Assembly: GCF_900109075.1 (NCBI RefSeq)
Contig: NZ_FNYS01000002.1
Location: forward strand, 186,001 to 250,000
Reading direction: 5' to 3'
DNA length: 64,000 nucleotides
Origin: Myroides marinus
Lineage (GTDB): Bacteria > Bacteroidota > Bacteroidia > Flavobacteriales > Flavobacteriaceae
A program made the translations under genes and the position numbers. This document shows, in pieces, positions 45,279-55,987 of the stretch. Each line of letters begins with the position of its first letter. The stretch's first letter is position 1. The notes beneath the pieces were generated by a model. The model worked only from the letters and a program-made list of their open reading frames with translations. It searched no databases and was not told where the DNA came from.

Positions 45279-45884
45279 ATGAAAAGCAACTCTTATATAC
45301 TTTTACCATTACTATTCTTAGTTTCTATCTTAACATTCTCTTGTAAAGATGATAACAGATTTGAGAAAGAACAAGAATTAAAACTTACTCAACACAATGA
45401 TAGTGTATATGAGTTCCTAACAAAGAATTGGAACCTGCGTATTCCTGAGACTACTCCTGAGTTAGACCAAATATTACAAGAGTGGAAACCTTGGCAAGAG
45501 CTAGCTCAAGAAGTAAGACTTAAACCTGTATCTTCTATAGGTGCGTTTCAGAAAAGGTCTGTGAGATTAGCAGAGTTAATATCTTCTCTGACTTATCAAG
45601 AATATCCTGCAGAACTAAACCTTCCTGACATTAAGACTAGGGTATCTTTATTACAAACTGCTCTAAATAATCTGAATATGTTCTTAGAAGTAGAACCTAT
45701 AGATATCAAGAAATTAGATCACGATATCAAATATGTCAATAGAGCTTTTAGACTACTAACTGCTCAGATGGAAGAAAACATTAGAAAAGCAAATATACCA
45801 CAAGAAGAAGGGGAAGCAGAAATGCTAGAGGCTATAGACAATGAGCGAAGAGCTAATCCTACAACTGAAAATGTAACTGAATAA
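45279..45884 (+). CDS. Putative lipoprotein upstream of mfd
   Basis: The 201-residue protein has a lipoprotein signal ending LTFSCKDD with Cys22. The mature part is mostly helical and charged (DKYVNR-like repeats, QEWKPWQELAQEVRL). I know no function; I recall similar proteins next to mfd in flavobacteria. Its stop overlaps the first base of the mfd start (TAATG), so the two are translationally coupled. Confidence 0.75.
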   Translation: MKSNSYILLPLLFLVSILTFSCKDDNRFEKEQELKLTQHNDSVYEFLTKNWNLRIPETTPELDQILQEWKPWQELAQEVRLKPVSSIGAFQKRSVRLAELISSLTYQEYPAELNLPDIKTRVSLLQTALNNLNMFLEVEPIDIKKLDHDIKYVNRAFRLLTAQMEENIRKANIPQEEGEAEMLEAIDNERRANPTTENVTE

Positions 45885-48800
45885 TGGAAATTAAACAACG
45901 ATTTAAAGAATCTTCAAAGACTAAACAACTTCTCCAAGACTTACAGTCTAGAGGGAATAAAATATATCTGAAGGGATTAATAGGTTCGGCTGTTTCTTTT
46001 CAAATAGAGAGTCTCTTCACTCAGCTAGACGCTCCCTTCTTACTAATCTTTAATGATAAAGAAGAGGCTGCATACTATCTCAACGATCTTGAGACACTAA
46101 TTAATAAAACGGATGTTCTATTCTATCCTGGGTCATATAGAAGACCTTATCAGATAGAAGAGACTGATAATGCGAATGTACTACTGCGTGCAGAAGTATT
46201 AAACAGAATTAGTTCTCGTAAGAAGCCTGCTATTATCGTATCGTATACAGAAGCAATCTTTGAAAAAGTAGTTACTAAAAAGGTATTGGAGAAAAACACC
46301 TTAAAGGTACAGCAAGGAGATAAAATGTCTATCGACTTCGTAAACGAGGTGCTATTCGAATACAACTTTAAGCGAGTTGACTTCGTAGCGGAGCCAGGTG
46401 AATTCTCTGTACGTGGTGGTATTATAGACGTATTCTCGTTCTCTAATGACAATCCGTATCGTATAGAGTTCTTCGGGGATGAGATAGATAGTATACGTAC
46501 CTTCGATGTAGAAACTCAGCTATCTGTAGAAAGACAAAAGAAGATTACGATTATCCCTAACGTAGAGAATAAGTTCTCGTCTGAGGTTAGAGAGAGTTTC
46601 TTAGATTATATTTCTGAGAAGACTATAGTACTTACACAGAATACGGCGATGAGTGTAGATCAGCTAAACAGACACTTCGAAAGAGCTACTACTACATTCG
46701 AAAAGCTAAACAAAGACCTGAAACACAAAGAACCTAAAGATATGTTCTTAGATGGTCAATCGTTTTTACATAAACTAGAGTTGTTTACTCTTCTAGAGTT
46801 AAATGATACTAGACTACTTGATATTAATAAGACTGTTGAGTTTCACATAAAGCCACAACCTTCGTTTAACAAGCAGTTTGACTTACTAGCTCGCAACTTA
46901 AACGAAAATACAGACAATGGGTATTACAATTATCTATTCTGTGCTAATGAAAATCAAGCAAAACGCTTCAAGGATATATTCGAATCACTTAAAGAGGATG
47001 ATAATCATAAGGTAGTACAGGCTTTTAAGACTGTAGTAATGCCTATATTCGAAGGGTTTATAGATGAGGAAAAACAAATCGTCTGCTATACTGACCATCA
47101 AATATTCGAACGTTACCACAAGTTTAATATCAAGAACGGGTATACCAAGAAACAATCTATAACGCTTAAAGAACTTAACTCTCTATCTGTGGGGGATTAT
47201 GTAACGCATATAGACCACGGTATCGGTAAGTTCGGCGGATTACAAAAGATACAAGTAGAGGGCAAAACACAAGAAGCGATAAAGCTAGTATATGCTGATA
47301 ATGATATCGTGTATGTGAGTATACACTCTCTGCATAAGATCTCTAAGTACAATGGCAAGGATGGTGCTGTACCAAAAATACACAAGCTGGGATCTTCGGC
47401 TTGGAAAACATTAAAGAATAAGACTAAGGCTCGTGTAAAACACATAGCCTTCAACTTGATACAACTATACGCGAAACGCCGTCTACAGAAGGGGTTTCAG
47501 TGTGCTCCAGACAGTTATTTACAACACGAACTAGAGAGTTCGTTTATCTATGAGGATACTCCTGATCAGCTTAAAGCTACTCAAGAGGTAAAGGCTGATA
47601 TGGAACAAGAGAGACCAATGGATAGATTAGTATGTGGTGATGTTGGTTTTGGTAAAACTGAGGTGGCGATAAGAGCTGCCTTTAAGATGGTGGATAATGG
47701 TAAACAGGTAGCAATACTAGTACCTACTACTATCTTAGCTTTCCAGCACTACCAGACTTTTAGTGAGCGTCTTAAGGATATGCCTGTACGTGTGTCTTAT
47801 ATCAATAGATTTAGAACTGCTAAGCAGAAGGCTGAGATACTTCAAGATCTTCACGATGGAAAGATAGATATCTTAATCGGTACACATCAATTAGTTAATA
47901 AAGGTATTGTATTTAAAGACTTAGGCCTGCTAATTATAGATGAGGAACAGAAGTTCGGAGTGGCTGTAAAAGACAAGTTAAAGACTATCTCTGAGAATGT
48001 AGATACACTTACACTGACTGCAACCCCTATCCCACGTACACTTCAGTTCTCACTAATGGCTGCACGTGATTTATCTGTGATAAGTACTCCTCCTCCTAAT
48101 AGATATCCTATAGAGACTAATGTAGTAGGATTTAACGAAGAGGTGATTAGAGATGCTGTGTCTTATGAGATAGAGAGAGGTGGTCAAGTGTACTTTATCA
48201 ATAATCGCATAGAAAATATCAGAGAGGTAGCTGGTATGATACAGCGCTTAGTACCTGATGCTAAAGTAGGTGTTGGTCATGGTCAAATGGAAGGAAAAAA
48301 GCTAGAGGAATTGATGTTAGCTTTTATGAATGGAGAATTTGATGTACTAGTAGCTACTACCATTATCGAAAGTGGTTTAGATGTTCCTAATGCGAATACA
48401 ATATTAATTAATAACGCAAATAACTTCGGTCTATCGGATCTACACCAGATGAGAGGTCGCGTAGGTCGAAGCAATAAGAAAGCGTTTTGCTACTTTATCT
48501 GTCCTCCATACTCTGCTATGACAGAAGAAGCTCGTAAGAGGATACAAGCCTTAGAGCAATTCAGCGACTTAGGAAGTGGTCTAAATATAGCGATGAAGGA
48601 TCTAGAGATTAGAGGTGCTGGAGATATACTAGGTGGTGAACAAAGTGGATTTATCAATGAAATAGGCTTCGAGACATATCAAAAGATTATGCAAGAAGCT
48701 ATCGAGGAACTTAAAGCTAACGAGTTTAAGGATCTGTACGAAGAAGAGAACAAAGAAGAAAACAAAGTATTTGTCAAGGATACTCAGATAGATACTGACT

Positions 48801-49246
48801 TCGAAATACTGTTCCCTGATGAGTATATCAATAATATCACTGAGCGCCTAAACTTATATAACGAACTGAGTACTATCCCTAACGAAGATATATTACAGCA
48901 GTATGAGCAACGTCTAATAGATCGATTTGGGCCATTGCCACGTCAAGCTGTGGCACTTTTAAACAGCTTGTGTATCAAATGGCATGCGGCTAATATGGGA
49001 ATAGAAAAAATAGTAATGAAACAAGGTAAGATGATTTGCTACTTCTTAGGTGACCAACAGTCAGGGTTCTATCAATCAAATAAGTTTAGAAAGGTGCTTA
49101 CATTCGTACAGCATCGCTCTAATATCTGTGAGATGAAAGAGAAACAAACAAAGAATGGACTGAGACTACTCCTGACATTTAAAAACGTAAAAACTATAAA
49201 ACAAGGTCTTGAGTACATAGAGTTGTTAGACTCTAACCAAGCTTAG
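45884..49246 (+). CDS. mfd: Transcription-repair coupling factor
   Basis: This 1120-residue ATPase removes RNA polymerase stalled at lesions and recruits UvrA. It has an N-terminal UvrB-like region (FLLIFNDKEEAAYYLNDLE; FYPGSYRRPYQ), a CarD-like RNA polymerase interaction domain (LSVGDYVTHIDHGIGKFGG) and RecG-like motor domains with Walker A GDVGFGKTEVA, the DEEQ box and TATPIPRTLQFS, followed by a TRCF domain. All expected parts are present. It forms a pair with the upstream lipoprotein; uvrC of the same pathway is elsewhere in the window. Confidence 0.97.
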   Translation: MEIKQRFKESSKTKQLLQDLQSRGNKIYLKGLIGSAVSFQIESLFTQLDAPFLLIFNDKEEAAYYLNDLETLINKTDVLFYPGSYRRPYQIEETDNANVLLRAEVLNRISSRKKPAIIVSYTEAIFEKVVTKKVLEKNTLKVQQGDKMSIDFVNEVLFEYNFKRVDFVAEPGEFSVRGGIIDVFSFSNDNPYRIEFFGDEIDSIRTFDVETQLSVERQKKITIIPNVENKFSSEVRESFLDYISEKTIVLTQNTAMSVDQLNRHFERATTTFEKLNKDLKHKEPKDMFLDGQSFLHKLELFTLLELNDTRLLDINKTVEFHIKPQPSFNKQFDLLARNLNENTDNGYYNYLFCANENQAKRFKDIFESLKEDDNHKVVQAFKTVVMPIFEGFIDEEKQIVCYTDHQIFERYHKFNIKNGYTKKQSITLKELNSLSVGDYVTHIDHGIGKFGGLQKIQVEGKTQEAIKLVYADNDIVYVSIHSLHKISKYNGKDGAVPKIHKLGSSAWKTLKNKTKARVKHIAFNLIQLYAKRRLQKGFQCAPDSYLQHELESSFIYEDTPDQLKATQEVKADMEQERPMDRLVCGDVGFGKTEVAIRAAFKMVDNGKQVAILVPTTILAFQHYQTFSERLKDMPVRVSYINRFRTAKQKAEILQDLHDGKIDILIGTHQLVNKGIVFKDLGLLIIDEEQKFGVAVKDKLKTISENVDTLTLTATPIPRTLQFSLMAARDLSVISTPPPNRYPIETNVVGFNEEVIRDAVSYEIERGGQVYFINNRIENIREVAGMIQRLVPDAKVGVGHGQMEGKKLEELMLAFMNGEFDVLVATTIIESGLDVPNANTILINNANNFGLSDLHQMRGRVGRSNKKAFCYFICPPYSAMTEEARKRIQALEQFSDLGSGLNIAMKDLEIRGAGDILGGEQSGFINEIGFETYQKIMQEAIEELKANEFKDLYEEENKEENKVFVKDTQIDTDFEILFPDEYINNITERLNLYNELSTIPNEDILQQYEQRLIDRFGPLPRQAVALLNSLCIKWHAANMGIEKIVMKQGKMICYFLGDQQSGFYQSNKFRKVLTFVQHRSNICEMKEKQTKNGLRLLLTFKNVKTIKQGLEYIELLDSNQA

Positions 49247-49257
49247 TATAAATGTAC

Positions 49258-49296
49258 AACGCCCGATATAAGGTTTTATCACTTATATCGGGCGTT
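49258..49296 (+). terminator. Terminator after mfd
   Basis: A long stem AACGCCCGATATAAG/CTTATATCGGGCGTT with a 9-base loop starts 12 bp after the stop and is followed by T-rich sequence. Confidence 0.88.
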
Positions 49297-49404
49297 TTAA
49301 TTTTAGTCCAGTACTTATTTAAATATAAGCGTTTTAAAGGCTCTTTATTATTGAATCAACACAAATATTAGTAAACGCTTAATAGTTGCTTAAAAATAAC
49401 AAAA

Positions 49405-49431
49405 GAGGCTTTACACGATGTGTAAAGCCTC
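49405..49431 (-). terminator. Terminator of the M16 peptidase gene
   Basis: A perfect 12-bp stem GAGGCTTTACAC/GTGTAAAGCCTC with a 3-base loop and a T-run on the minus strand. Confidence 0.85.
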
Positions 49432-49457
49432 AATGATATATAGTTTAAAACTTAATC

Positions 49458-52382
49458 TTAGTATCCAAATAAGTCTTCTAGGCTAAGTTCTTTTACTTTA
49501 CCCATTTTCTTAACAGCTTCCCAGTCTAAGTTCTCTTTCTTACCTAATAAACCTACGTTGAAAGTTTTACCTTTTACATATTTATTAAAGTAGTTAACTA
49601 GATCAGTCATCTGCATTTTCTCTACTTGATTATAGATGTCTTTATTGATATCATAGTCAAGTCCTTTTTCTTTTAAGCTTAACCAGTAGTTGAATATTTG
49701 TGCTTTAGTATAACGCTGAGTAGCGATATTCTTAAGTACAGTATTCTTAGCATTCTGGAATTGACTTTCGCCTTGTGGCATATCATTCATTAATTCCATC
49801 ATTGCATCTACTGCTTGCCCTAGTTTATTAGCTTGAGTTCCTACATAAGCCATTACATAGTTATGTTTGTCAGCCTTAGCTGCATTCATATAGTATGCAT
49901 AAGCTGAATAAGCTAATGATTTAGACTCACGAATCTCTTGGAATACAACAGAAGCCATACCTCCTCCGAAGTAATTATTAAATACAGAACTAGTCGCTAG
50001 TAAGTCTTTGTTAAACTTGCTCTCTCTCGCTCTATAAGTAATCTCTGCTTGAACCATGTCATAAGGAGCGAAGTATAGTGTTCCGTCTGTAGCTGGTTCT
50101 GGATAGATCTTAGCTGCAGGTACTTTCTTACCTTTTCCTAAATTGTGGTTTTCTACAATAGCTTTCTTAGCTGTATCTTTATCATTACCGTAGTAGAATA
50201 CATCGTTGTTATAATCAAAGAAGTTGTGAATTAATCCAACTAATTCTGTTGGTTTAATAGTCTTTAATTCTTTCTCACTTAAGATGTCTTTAAAACGACT
50301 TAACTCTCCATTAGATACGATATAGCTATTCAATGCTCTCTGGATTCCTCCTTTGCTTGATTTAGCATCTACACGTCCTTTAAGGATTTGATCAACCATA
50401 TTCGCGTAAGCATCTGCGTCTGCTTTAGCATCAGTTACTAAATGTTCTAATAATTTAATACCTGCTGGGATGTTTTCTTTAAGTCCTTTTACAGTAATAT
50501 ATGTTTTATCTGTACCAGTACTAATACCATAAGAAATACCTAATTTATAGAACTCTTTCTTAATCTCAGCAGCTGAATATTTACTAGTACCTAGGTAATC
50601 TAAATATCCAATAGCTAATGATAATTTGTTGTCATTATCAGAACCAACTTCTGTAATATAAGTCACAGTAGATAGGTCATTAGTAGTATTTTTAATAGAG
50701 TATAATTGACTGTTCCCTTTGCCAATTTTCTCTTTTTGAATAGCGCTATTAAAGTCAACAAATACAGGTGCAATCTCTTTTACATCAATTCCTTTTAAGC
50801 GTTTGTAGAATTCTGACTCACTGTCTCTATTCAAATCAATAGGCGTAATACCAGGATTCTCTACACGTACTAAGTCTTTGTTTTCACCTTGACGCTTATA
50901 GATAACTACATAGTTGTCTTTATAATTAGCGTTCACGAAGTCAACTACTTCTTGTTTAGTCACTTTAGACATACGTTCTAAGTCAGATACTGACTGCTCC
51001 CAAGTACGTCCATGGATAAATGCTTGGTACATCTCTGTAGCCATTGCTTCATTGCTTTCTAAAGCTTCCATAGAGTTCTTACGGAAGTCATTAACTACAG
51101 CTTCTAATAACCATTCATCAAATTCACCTTTCTTAAGCTTTTCGATTTGTGCTAATAAGATGTCTTTAACCTCTTCTACAGTTTGTCCTTCGTTAGGCAT
51201 ACCTGTAAGTTGGTGTACAGAGTAATCCTTCATAATCATAGGAGAACTACCTGCATATAATGTCTTTTGTTTTTGATTAACATCTAAGTCAATGATACCT
51301 GCCTGACCATTGCTCAATAACATATCAATCAAGTTTAAGTAGATAGCATCTTTAGTTTGGATACCTCCTAAACGGAAACCTATTTCTACTCGCTCACTCT
51401 GTGGGCTATAGATATCTTTAGTTTGAATCTTAGTCAAAGGAGCTTCTTTAGCAATATACTCAACTGGTTGAGTTGCTTTCTTCATAGCTCCAAAGTAAGC
51501 ATTAACCAACTTAATAGTAGATTCAAACTCAAGGTCTCCAACTAATACTACTGCCATATTATTAGGAACATAGTATTGGTTAAAGTAGTTATTAATAGCT
51601 ACCATAGAAGGGTTCTTAAGGTGATCTGAAGTACCTATCGTAGTCTGAGTACCATAGTGAGATGCAGGGAATAATAACTTCATCATTGCCTCATGAGATG
51701 CCCAATAGTCATTATCTTGTCCTCTATTAAACTCTTCGTATACTGCTTCTAATTCAGTGTGGAATAAACGCAATACTAATTCAGAGAAACGCTCACTCTC
51801 GATTAATAAGAATTTCTCTAGCTCATTAGAAGGAATCGTATTTTGGTAAACTGTTTCGTCAAACCAAGTATGTGCATTAGTACCAGTTGCTCCAATAGAA
51901 GCTACAGATTTATCATACTCGTTAGCAACTGCATACTGTGACGCCACTTTAGAAATCTCATCTATCTTTTTATAAATAGCTTTTTTCTTCTCTACGTCTT
52001 TTTCAGCTTTATGTTGCTCATATAAATCAGAGATTTGTTTGATTAGCTCTTGCTCTTTAGCCCAGTTAATAGTACCTAGCTTAGATGTTCCTTTAAACAC
52101 CATATGCTCAAGATAGTGAGCTAGACCTGTACTGTCTTCAGGATCATTATTAGAACCAGTACGAACAGGTATATAAGTCTGTATACGTGGTTCGTCGTGG
52201 TTCTGTGCTAGATATACTTTTAAGCCATTGCCTAATGTATACACTCTAGCTTTAGAAGGGTCATTCTCTACATACTCGTAAGTAAACCCATTAGCATCTT
52301 TTTTAGTTACAGTCTTATACTGTGCATGCATTGAAGCACTTACAGCAAAAACGAAACCAAAAAGTAGGTACCTTTTTTTCAT
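49458..52382 (-). CDS. M16 family zinc metallopeptidase
   Basis: The 974-residue protein has a signal peptide (MKKRYLLFGFVFAVSASMHA) and two M16 halves. The inverted zinc motif is HYLEH at 89-93 (GLAHYLEHMVFKGT), with a further glutamate expected in the ELEAVYEEFNRG segment. The second half is catalytically silent, as in pitrilysin-like enzymes (TEVGSDND..., YFGGGMASVVFQEIRE). It is probably a periplasmic or outer-membrane-linked peptidase. It is separated from PafA by its own terminator region, so it is likely a separate unit. Confidence 0.92.
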   Translation of the reverse strand: MKKRYLLFGFVFAVSASMHAQYKTVTKKDANGFTYEYVENDPSKARVYTLGNGLKVYLAQNHDEPRIQTYIPVRTGSNNDPEDSTGLAHYLEHMVFKGTSKLGTINWAKEQELIKQISDLYEQHKAEKDVEKKKAIYKKIDEISKVASQYAVANEYDKSVASIGATGTNAHTWFDETVYQNTIPSNELEKFLLIESERFSELVLRLFHTELEAVYEEFNRGQDNDYWASHEAMMKLLFPASHYGTQTTIGTSDHLKNPSMVAINNYFNQYYVPNNMAVVLVGDLEFESTIKLVNAYFGAMKKATQPVEYIAKEAPLTKIQTKDIYSPQSERVEIGFRLGGIQTKDAIYLNLIDMLLSNGQAGIIDLDVNQKQKTLYAGSSPMIMKDYSVHQLTGMPNEGQTVEEVKDILLAQIEKLKKGEFDEWLLEAVVNDFRKNSMEALESNEAMATEMYQAFIHGRTWEQSVSDLERMSKVTKQEVVDFVNANYKDNYVVIYKRQGENKDLVRVENPGITPIDLNRDSESEFYKRLKGIDVKEIAPVFVDFNSAIQKEKIGKGNSQLYSIKNTTNDLSTVTYITEVGSDNDNKLSLAIGYLDYLGTSKYSAAEIKKEFYKLGISYGISTGTDKTYITVKGLKENIPAGIKLLEHLVTDAKADADAYANMVDQILKGRVDAKSSKGGIQRALNSYIVSNGELSRFKDILSEKELKTIKPTELVGLIHNFFDYNNDVFYYGNDKDTAKKAIVENHNLGKGKKVPAAKIYPEPATDGTLYFAPYDMVQAEITYRARESKFNKDLLATSSVFNNYFGGGMASVVFQEIRESKSLAYSAYAYYMNAAKADKHNYVMAYVGTQANKLGQAVDAMMELMNDMPQGESQFQNAKNTVLKNIATQRYTKAQIFNYWLSLKEKGLDYDINKDIYNQVEKMQMTDLVNYFNKYVKGKTFNVGLLGKKENLDWEAVKKMGKVKELSLEDLFGY

Positions 52383-52470
52383 ATAACGGTGTTTTTGTGT
52401 CTAAGTCCCAAATCTATAAAATATATTTTACACTACTTTATTAAAATTGAATCTAAATTACAGAAACAAA

Positions 52471-52500
52471 AAAGTCGCCTGTATTACTACAAGCGACTTT
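52471..52500 (-). terminator. Terminator of the pafA-like gene
   Basis: A stem AAAGTCGC/GCGACTTT extended by TGTA/TACA around a TTAC loop, followed on the minus strand by a T-run. Confidence 0.8.
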
Positions 52501-52521
52501 CTATATAGAGTATAATACTTA

Positions 52522-54174
52522 TTATTTTACATCTACTGCTTCGTGAATAGGTGTTCCTATGTTACCATTAGGCACTTCTATTTTTAATATTTCAGCAATA
52601 GTAGGTGCTATATCAGTCATATGAGTCTCGCGGATAGTCTTACCTGGTTTAACTCCCCATCCCATAAATACTGCAGGAATATGAGCGTCATAAGAACCCC
52701 AAGTACCATGTGTAGTTCCTTTACTATCTTTTTTACCACTATACCATTGTGGTTCTAAGATATACTGGATAACTCCACTTCTCTTGATATTATATCCATT
52801 AACGATACGCTCGCGAATCTTAGCAGGAATAGCTGCTGATGCTGCATCATCCATATCAGTAACAAAAGCAATACCTTCTAATTTCTTCATCTCTCTAACG
52901 ATGTATTCTCTGATATCTTCTTCCTCAAGTCCTTTTTCTTCAACAAGAGCATTGTTTAAGTGAACTTGGTAGTTTGTAAGACTTTTGATAATATCTTTTT
53001 CTCCAAACTTCTTCTCTAACTTCTCGTTCAAAGTCTTTCTTGCTTCTGCTGTATTGAAGTAACCTGCGTTACCTTTCTGATCAGCAAAATACTTAGGATT
53101 ATGAGCTGCACCGTGATCAGCAGTTAAGAAAAGTGTATAGTTTCCTTTCCCTACTTTCTTATCTAAATAAGTTAAGAATTCACCTAAATCAGCATCAAGT
53201 CTTAAATAAGTATCTTCTACCTCGATAGAGTTAATCGCAAACTGGTGACCTACATAATCTGTAGATGATAAACTTACAGCTAAGAAATCTGTAACACCTG
53301 CAGGGTTAGCTCCTAGTTCTTCACTATCAATCGCTGCTTTAGCAAAATCAAGAGTTAATGAGTTACCAAATGGGGTAGCCTTAATTAAGTCATATCCATT
53401 ATCCTTTTTCAATTTAACTAAATTACGAGGGAATACAGGTTTGTCTTCTCCTTTAAAAGGCTCTTCGTAAACATTATCATCAGCTGTACTTAATACATAA
53501 GTATTGATAGGATAAAGTGTATTCCATCCTTGTTTAAAGTATTTATCAGCTAATTTTTCTTTATTAAATGATTTAACCCATTTAGGTAGATCTTTCATAT
53601 AATATGTACTAGTGATCCAATCTCCTGTAGTACCATCTAACCAATACGCAGCATTAGCAAAATGTCCAGCAGGAAGGATACCACCTCTATCTTTAATAGC
53701 AATACCAACCACTTTGGATTGGAAGTTAGTAGCTAATCTCAATTGATCAGTAACTGTAGATACTAGTAAGTTTTTAGGTGATTGTTTACCAATCTTACCA
53801 GCTCCCCCACCTACTCCTTCTACACTATCATCTTGAGTACAATACATGCTCTCTCCTGTAGCTTGGATAATAAAATCGTTACCAGCTATACCGTGAATAG
53901 CTGGTACACTACCTGTATAAATTGTACTGTGCCCAATAGCTGTATACGTAGGTACATAATCTATGTAAGTATTCTCACTTGAAAATCCTTCGTTTAATAA
54001 ACGCTTAAATCCATTATCTGAATAGCGATCGTAGTATCTATATAAGTAGTCCCATCTCATCTGGTCAACTACTACTCCTACTACTAACTTTGGTTTCGGT
54101 AATGTCCCTCCTGCTAATGCAGTCAAAGAGAACATACAGCCTACTGCTGCAAATAAGGTTGTTCTGATTTTCAT
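52522..54174 (-). CDS. PafA-type alkaline phosphatase
   Basis: This 550-residue secreted enzyme has a signal peptide (about 1-21). It shows the PafA active-site elements: Asp37 in VVVDQMRWDYL, the nucleophile Thr78 in PTYTAIGHSTIYTG, Asn99 in AGND, the Lys and Arg of AIKDRGGILPAG, the zinc ligands STDYVGHQF and TADHGAAHN, and His in THGTWGSYDAHIP. PafA is the phosphate-insensitive periplasmic phosphomonoesterase described in Elizabethkingia and widespread in Bacteroidota. It releases phosphate from a broad range of organophosphates. The SusCD pair lies upstream but has its own terminator. Confidence 0.9.
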   Translation of the reverse strand: MKIRTTLFAAVGCMFSLTALAGGTLPKPKLVVGVVVDQMRWDYLYRYYDRYSDNGFKRLLNEGFSSENTYIDYVPTYTAIGHSTIYTGSVPAIHGIAGNDFIIQATGESMYCTQDDSVEGVGGGAGKIGKQSPKNLLVSTVTDQLRLATNFQSKVVGIAIKDRGGILPAGHFANAAYWLDGTTGDWITSTYYMKDLPKWVKSFNKEKLADKYFKQGWNTLYPINTYVLSTADDNVYEEPFKGEDKPVFPRNLVKLKKDNGYDLIKATPFGNSLTLDFAKAAIDSEELGANPAGVTDFLAVSLSSTDYVGHQFAINSIEVEDTYLRLDADLGEFLTYLDKKVGKGNYTLFLTADHGAAHNPKYFADQKGNAGYFNTAEARKTLNEKLEKKFGEKDIIKSLTNYQVHLNNALVEEKGLEEEDIREYIVREMKKLEGIAFVTDMDDAASAAIPAKIRERIVNGYNIKRSGVIQYILEPQWYSGKKDSKGTTHGTWGSYDAHIPAVFMGWGVKPGKTIRETHMTDIAPTIAEILKIEVPNGNIGTPIHEAVDVK

Positions 54175-54366
54175 CTTTTAATTAAGGTTTGTATATGTTT
54201 TTAATAAGGCTTCTGTTTACAAAACTATTAAACTCAAAGACTTTACAAACATTTATTCTACAAAAAACTCTAACATTAACATTTAGAATTATATCCATCA
54301 AAAATATACATTCTATCTAAAACTAAGATTAACTGTATGTTATCAATGTCATTTATATGCAAAAGC

Positions 54367-54397
54367 AAAAAGGCTGCCCTTATATGGACAGCCTTTT
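54367..54397 (-). terminator. Terminator of the susCD pair
   Basis: A 9-bp stem AAAAGGCTG/CAGCCTTTT with internal pairs lies about 35 bp after the SusD stop. Confidence 0.75.
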
Positions 54398-54430
54398 AAT
54401 GCTAACTAATTCTTTATAATCTAAGACTTA

Positions 54431-55969
54431 TTATATGTTTGGATTAAAATCCGATTCTTTTTTAGGTATTCTCCATGTCCATTTGTTATTCATTTCTGGA
54501 GTAAATTCTTTTGCAAATGTTGGACTTGCATTTCCTCCGTCAGACCCTAACTTTCTACTAATAGTTCTATTCCATCGTTTGTAATCAAACCAATCAAATC
54601 CTTCTCCCCATAATTCAATACCTCTATATTTAACTATCTCCTCAAATAACTCTTTACCAGATTTAGAACAAGTATAGTTCGCATCTCTACCAGAACTTCT
54701 AGTTAATTCTTCTAATAACTTTGCAGCCTCAGAATCACGTCCTAAGAAATGTAATGCTTCAGCTTCTATTAAATACATCTCCGAAGAACGGAAATGATTT
54801 ATATGTCCAACCCCCGGATTGGCATTATTCTTTATTTTTACTTGCATATAAGCGGCTGTTCTAGCATCAGAAGCTATATCTGGAAACTTAGAACGAATAT
54901 TCAAGTCTAATGGGCTCTTAGTAACAGTTAATCCACTATCAACACTAAAGTCTTTATCTGAATACCCGGTAGGATCCATAAATAACCCTTTACGAATATC
55001 TGATGCTGGGATAGTTTCATAAAGCTCTTTACTAATACGACTTGGAGAGTTTCTTACTGCACTAGCGTTTGAATTATATCCTATATAAGCACCATAAGAA
55101 AAATAATGTAACTGCTCATCAGTCGCACCATAACTACTCCATATCCACTCTTTATTAGGGTTTGAAAAACCATCTTTATAATCTGCTACAGACATTAAAG
55201 GATACCCTTTCTTTGCAAGCCCTGCTTCTTTTAATGCAACTGTATAATCCTGTTTATTTAGTGCTGCTCTAGCATAAATAGCATGAACTACGTTCAGATC
55301 TATCATAAAATTATTAGTCCCAGCTCTCTTATAACCACTTTCTTCAAATAATTGAATAGCTAAATCTAAATCTTTATAAATCTGAGCATACACCTCTTTT
55401 AAAGGCGACAATGGCATTTCTTTAGGATCATTAAGAGTTAATCTTAAAATAACAGATTTAGTTTCTCCCTTATTTGAATCAACCCAACGATTTCCATAAA
55501 GTTGAACTAGCATTGTATAAGCATATGAACGAAAAGCTAAAGCTTGTGCTTTTAAATATTTCTTTTCATTAGCAGGTCCATCTACACCATCTACTTTGTC
55601 AATTATTGCATTAGCATTAGTAATTAACATATAGTAATAATGCCATGGGTAAGAATTATGTGCATGATTTGTATTCTCTAAATACTCAAAATTAGCTACT
55701 GCAGATAATATATCTTTTCTTGAATTATTTCCAGGCATTTCACCATAATGCAATTTTATTGTTCCTTCGCCATTATATCCTTGTGCATTATGTTGAGCTG
55801 TCATAATTTTTGCTAACCCATTCACAGCCATAGCTACAGTCTCTGTAGTTTTGAATACATTTTCTGGAGCTGTTTGATTAGTTGGAAGAGTGTCTAAATA
55901 ATCTTTACTACATGAGCCTAAAGCTAATACTGTAGACAATAAAGCATATTTTATATATTTAATTTTCAT
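54431..55969 (-). CDS. SusD/RagB family nutrient-binding lipoprotein
   Basis: The 512-residue protein is read from ATG 55969; the longer frame opens with TTG. It has a lipoprotein signal (STVLALGSCSKDYLD, Cys20) followed by the SusD start DTLPTNQTAPENVF. The TPR-like helical repeats (AQALAFRSYAYTMLVQLYG; SEMYLIEAEALHFLGR) and the tail LWGEGFDWFDYKRWNR are typical. SusD caps the barrel of its SusC partner and binds the ligand at the cell surface. It is 18 bp after susC. Ligand unknown. Confidence 0.93.
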   Translation of the reverse strand: MKIKYIKYALLSTVLALGSCSKDYLDTLPTNQTAPENVFKTTETVAMAVNGLAKIMTAQHNAQGYNGEGTIKLHYGEMPGNNSRKDILSAVANFEYLENTNHAHNSYPWHYYYMLITNANAIIDKVDGVDGPANEKKYLKAQALAFRSYAYTMLVQLYGNRWVDSNKGETKSVILRLTLNDPKEMPLSPLKEVYAQIYKDLDLAIQLFEESGYKRAGTNNFMIDLNVVHAIYARAALNKQDYTVALKEAGLAKKGYPLMSVADYKDGFSNPNKEWIWSSYGATDEQLHYFSYGAYIGYNSNASAVRNSPSRISKELYETIPASDIRKGLFMDPTGYSDKDFSVDSGLTVTKSPLDLNIRSKFPDIASDARTAAYMQVKIKNNANPGVGHINHFRSSEMYLIEAEALHFLGRDSEAAKLLEELTRSSGRDANYTCSKSGKELFEEIVKYRGIELWGEGFDWFDYKRWNRTISRKLGSDGGNASPTFAKEFTPEMNNKWTWRIPKKESDFNPNI

Positions 55970-55987
55970 CTTAATCAAGTTTTAATA